From CAVWZH01 sp963765285 (GTDB taxonomy: Bacteria > Acidobacteriota > Terriglobia > Terriglobales > Acidobacteriaceae): a stretch of 64,000 bases of DNA. Positions 61,602-64,000 of the stretch are shown here, in pieces. The number at the start of each line of letters is the position of its first letter. Position 1 is the first letter of the stretch. The stretch covers positions 620,001-684,000 of the forward strand of contig CAVXVR010000004.1 of assembly GCA_963765285.1 (NCBI GenBank). The letters run 5' to 3'. The notes under the pieces are model-generated. The model saw only the letters and a list, made by a program, of their open reading frames with translations, was not told where the DNA came from and searched no databases. The translations under genes were made by a program, and so were the position numbers.

Positions 61602-62711
61602 ATGGCCTTCCCTGAACGCCGCATTGTGGATATTCTGCTGACCACACTTTTCTTTGGCTTGGTGTGCGCAGCGGTCTACAGTGCCCGGCGGATCATTCTG
61701 ATCTTCGTCTTTGCCCTGTTCTTCGCCTACCTGATTGACCCTGTGGTCAAGTTCCTGCAGCGGCATTCCTTGTTCTTCCGCAATTTGAGAGGGCCTGCAG
61801 TCGTGGAAGTGTACCTGGCGTTCGTGGTGCTGCTTGCAGTGTTGGGGTATTCGTTTGCCCCGCGCCTGGCCAGCAACACCATGAAGGTGCTGGACGAAAC
61901 GCCGGCGTTGCTGAACGGCCTTTCGACCGGGGACATCGCGAGCGATCTGAGAGGGAAATACGGCTGGAGCGAGGAGCAGGAACTTCGCTTCCGGGCGTTC
62001 CTGGCAAGGCACAAGGAGGACATTCAGGGCCTGGTACCGGCCGTGGATCGCTATCTTTCACATGCAGCGCAGATCCTGGCCTGGTTGCTCCTTATTCCAA
62101 TTCTGGCTATCTTTTTCCTGCGCGACGGCGAGCATATCGCGGACATCCTGATTCGGCTGTTTTTTCCCGCGCACCGGCGGCCCAGGGTTCGCGCCATGGC
62201 GAACGAACTGCACGTCATGCTCACGACATACATCAGGGCACAGGCGGTTCTCTGTGGTCTTTCCTTTGGGTTCTATTCCGCGGCGATGCTTCTTCTCCGG
62301 TTCCCTCACGCCATTGCCTTGGGTATTTTAGGAGGATTACTGGAATTCATCCCGGTGGTCGGCTGGGTAACCACCTTGGCCGCGATTGTCGGCGTCGGCA
62401 TTGTGAACCATTTGCACTGGATCTGGATGGCGGCTCTGCTCGCGGTTTGGAGGGTGATTCAGGACTATTATGCTTCGCCACGGATCATGGGGCGGGAGCT
62501 CAAGATACATCCTTTGGCGGCAATTTTCGCGGTCCTGGTTGGCGCCGAGATAGGAGGAATCGTGGGTATTTACCTGGCCGTACCTGTTGTAGCGTCGCTA
62601 CGTGTGATGTACGACGCAGAAGCCGCAGAGCGATCCGGACGACGACCCCATCGCCCTCAGGAGGAGGCCACAGAGGTACCCGCCCGTCTCGCGGAAACCG
62701 CGGCCACCTGA
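61602..62711 (+). CDS. AI-2E-family transporter
   Basis: A 369-aa inner-membrane protein with about eight helices. ALFFAYLIDPVVKFL at the start, LLIPILAIFFLRDGE, GGLLEFIPVVGWVTTLAAI and AVWRVIQDYYASPRIMG are typical of the family, whose members move autoinducer-2 or act as Na+/H+ antiporters, so substrate is not assigned. The C-terminal tail is polar (RPHRPQEEATE). Confidence 0.88.
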   Translation: MAFPERRIVDILLTTLFFGLVCAAVYSARRIILIFVFALFFAYLIDPVVKFLQRHSLFFRNLRGPAVVEVYLAFVVLLAVLGYSFAPRLASNTMKVLDETPALLNGLSTGDIASDLRGKYGWSEEQELRFRAFLARHKEDIQGLVPAVDRYLSHAAQILAWLLLIPILAIFFLRDGEHIADILIRLFFPAHRRPRVRAMANELHVMLTTYIRAQAVLCGLSFGFYSAAMLLLRFPHAIALGILGGLLEFIPVVGWVTTLAAIVGVGIVNHLHWIWMAALLAVWRVIQDYYASPRIMGRELKIHPLAAIFAVLVGAEIGGIVGIYLAVPVVASLRVMYDAEAAERSGRRPHRPQEEATEVPARLAETAAT

Positions 62712-62919
62712 GTGAGGCCGGTTGTCGCGGAGGGAGTGTGCGGGCTAAGCATCCTGAAAACGACAGCATAAGGATGCGAAAGGCATAAGTGGCGCGCGTG
62801 TTTGTCACTTGCCAAATCTTTGTCCCTTAAAATGCACATCAAGAGCGCGAAGCGCAGATTCGACTAGTCCAGGACGTTGGAACTGCGAATGCACGGGTTT
62901 GAGTGGTGGAGAAGACTGC

Positions 62920-63519
62920 ATGAGCGAAGTACTTCCGGTGGTGTACATGGCGCGGCACGGAAACACGGCCTGGACGCTTTCCGGCCAGCATACCGGCCTT
63001 ACCGATTTGCCTCTGACCCCGGACGGCGAGCGCAATGCCGTGCGGCTTGGGGAGCGGCTGAAGGGAATGAAATTCGCCAAGGTCTTCACCAGCCCGTTGC
63101 AGCGCGCGTCCCGAACCTGCGAACTGGCCGGCTTCGGAACAGGCGCTGAAGTTGATCGTGATCTGGTCGAATGGAATTACGGGAACTATGAAGGCCTGAC
63201 CTCAGCGGAAATCCTTCAACGAAACCCGGACTGGCAACTCTTCCGCGACGGGGCGCCTGGCGGTGAATCTCCGGCACAAATTGGAGAGCGGGCAGACCGC
63301 GTGGTCCGCCGCATCCGTGACGTAGCAGGTGATGTCCTGCTTTTTTCCAGCGGACACTTTATTCGCGTGTTGACCGCGCGCTGGCTGGCGCTCAGTGCGG
63401 GCGCCGGGGGCAGATATTTTCTCCTCAGTCCGGCCAGCTTGAGCGCTCTGAGTTATGAGCACAATCGCTCCCAGCCTGTAATCCGGCTGTGGAACGACGA
63501 TCACCATGTGGCGGCTTAG
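62920..63519 (+). CDS. histidine phosphatase (phosphoglycerate-mutase-like)
   Basis: A 199-aa enzyme of the RHG branch: MARHGNTAWTLSGQHTG (phospho-His13), VFTSPLQRASRTCELAG, a Glu-rich EWNYGNYEGLTSAEI and the second catalytic His in LFSSGHFIRVL. Substrate unknown; could act on phosphosugars. ATG 62920 has GGAGAAG upstream. Located between the AI-2E-family gene and glycogen phosphorylase. Confidence 0.88.
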   Translation: MSEVLPVVYMARHGNTAWTLSGQHTGLTDLPLTPDGERNAVRLGERLKGMKFAKVFTSPLQRASRTCELAGFGTGAEVDRDLVEWNYGNYEGLTSAEILQRNPDWQLFRDGAPGGESPAQIGERADRVVRRIRDVAGDVLLFSSGHFIRVLTARWLALSAGAGGRYFLLSPASLSALSYEHNRSQPVIRLWNDDHHVAA

Positions 63520-63606
63520 CGACTAAAATGATTAGCAGTGGACCCGCGGCTTCAATGATCATGAGCACGACCATATTCATATAACCCGAGAGAAAAGGAT
63601 CCCCAG

Positions 63607-64000
63607 ATGAGCACGAAAAGTGTGGCGCGTGCAGATTCCACCAAGGTCGTTCCCATGGCGACCAAAGCGGCCAATGTTCCGGAGTTTCTTCGACCAGCCG
63701 GGTCCGCTTCCATGCCATTTGCAGGAGCGGACGATGCGCTCTACGATCGTCATCTGGTCTTCGACCGGGCGATTGACCCGAAAGTGGCGAGCGCGCGGGA
63801 GCGCTTCGAAGCGTTCTCCCATTCCGTGCGCGATATCCTGGCGCAGCGTTGGGTGGCGACAAAGAACACTTACGAGCAACAGAATGCCAAACGCATTTAC
63901 TACCTCTCCATGGAGTTTCTGCTGGGGCGTTCATTGGCCAACAACGTCACGAACCTGTTGCTCGATCCTGTCGTCCAAAGCGCAATCCGGGAGAAAGACA
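63607..64000 (+). CDS. glgP: glycogen/alpha-glucan phosphorylase, 5' part only
   Basis: The first 131 codons, cut by the window end. The region NAKRIYYLSMEFLLGRSLANN is diagnostic for glycogen phosphorylase, which releases glucose 1-phosphate from glycogen. The N-terminal 50 residues before it are a variable extension. AAGGA lies nine bases before ATG 63607. It complements the glycogen debranching enzyme at 44-46 kb. Confidence 0.92.
   Translation, partial: MSTKSVARADSTKVVPMATKAANVPEFLRPAGSASMPFAGADDALYDRHLVFDRAIDPKVASARERFEAFSHSVRDILAQRWVATKNTYEQQNAKRIYYLSMEFLLGRSLANNVTNLLLDPVVQSAIREKD

Noticed and set aside
61379..61645. Short minus-strand frame upstream of kdsC
   Set aside because: No ribosome site, overlaps the AI-2E-family gene start and shows no homology.

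Overview
The window looks like chromosomal DNA of an Acidobacteriota (Acidobacteriia/Koribacter-like) bacterium. This is inferred from the high-GC codon use, several small families I associate with that phylum (a 75-aa basic protein, a 53-aa coiled-coil protein, PilZ/receiver hybrids, a RibBA with an altered cyclohydrolase loop), Gram-negative envelope genes (TolC, LamB-type porin, Mla-type ABC system, KdsC) and short palindromic repeats in many gene gaps. No rRNA, phage, CRISPR or intact insertion sequence was seen.

Layout. 1-3.7 kb: a VPS10/sortilin-type propeller protein (cut by the window edge), a PPK2 kinase, a PilZ protein coupled to a frameshifted receiver protein, tRNA-Leu and a small membrane protein. 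3.9-7.3 kb: an accessory island bounded by two direct copies of a BrnA-antitoxin segment. It holds a DUF433-like/DUF5615 toxin-antitoxin pair, a relic REP-associated transposase between inverted palindromes, a decayed membrane-protein gene and greB. 7.3-14.0 kb: a receiver-PilZ protein, small conserved proteins, ribBA, a MerR regulator, a frameshifted secreted protein, a truncated SDR, thiS. 14.1-27.5 kb: a respiratory complex I operon (nuoA,C,D,E,F,G,H,J,K,L,M,N) that lacks nuoB and nuoI and carries palindromes in four gaps. 27.5-29.8 kb: an Flp pilin, a STAS-receiver protein, a receiver-PilZ protein, tRNA-Asp. 29.9-38.8 kb (minus strand): sugar porin, sugar MFS transporter, pgi, fba, gnd, zwf, pgl, which together would take up hexose and run upper glycolysis plus the oxidative pentose phosphate branch. 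38.8-43.0 kb: a tripartite efflux operon. 43.3-50.0 kb: YceI, glycogen debranching enzyme, NDH-2, a SpoIIE phosphatase, transaldolase. 50.1-53.7 kb: a STAS/MlaE/MlaF/MlaD/lipoprotein lipid-transport operon. 54-60.2 kb: ECF sigma factor, a GH16-like lipoprotein, a propeller histidine kinase and its LuxR response regulator. 60.3-64 kb: small membrane protein, KdsC phosphatase, AI-2E transporter, phosphoglycerate-mutase-like phosphatase and the start of glycogen phosphorylase.

The strongest whole-window observation is that several well conserved genes (ribBA, zwf, gnd, mlaE, a receiver gene, a secreted protein) are each split by one-base shifts with full homology on both sides, while the 12-kb nuo operon reads cleanly. 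This pattern fits residual indels in the assembly better than true gene loss, but it needs read-level checking. No clearly new multi-gene system was proven. The best leads are the BrnA duplication with its GTCATGAC palindromes fused to greB, the complex I operon without its NuoB/NuoI subunits, the altered GTP cyclohydrolase II loop, and the strong promoter with a long leader ahead of the 75-aa protein.
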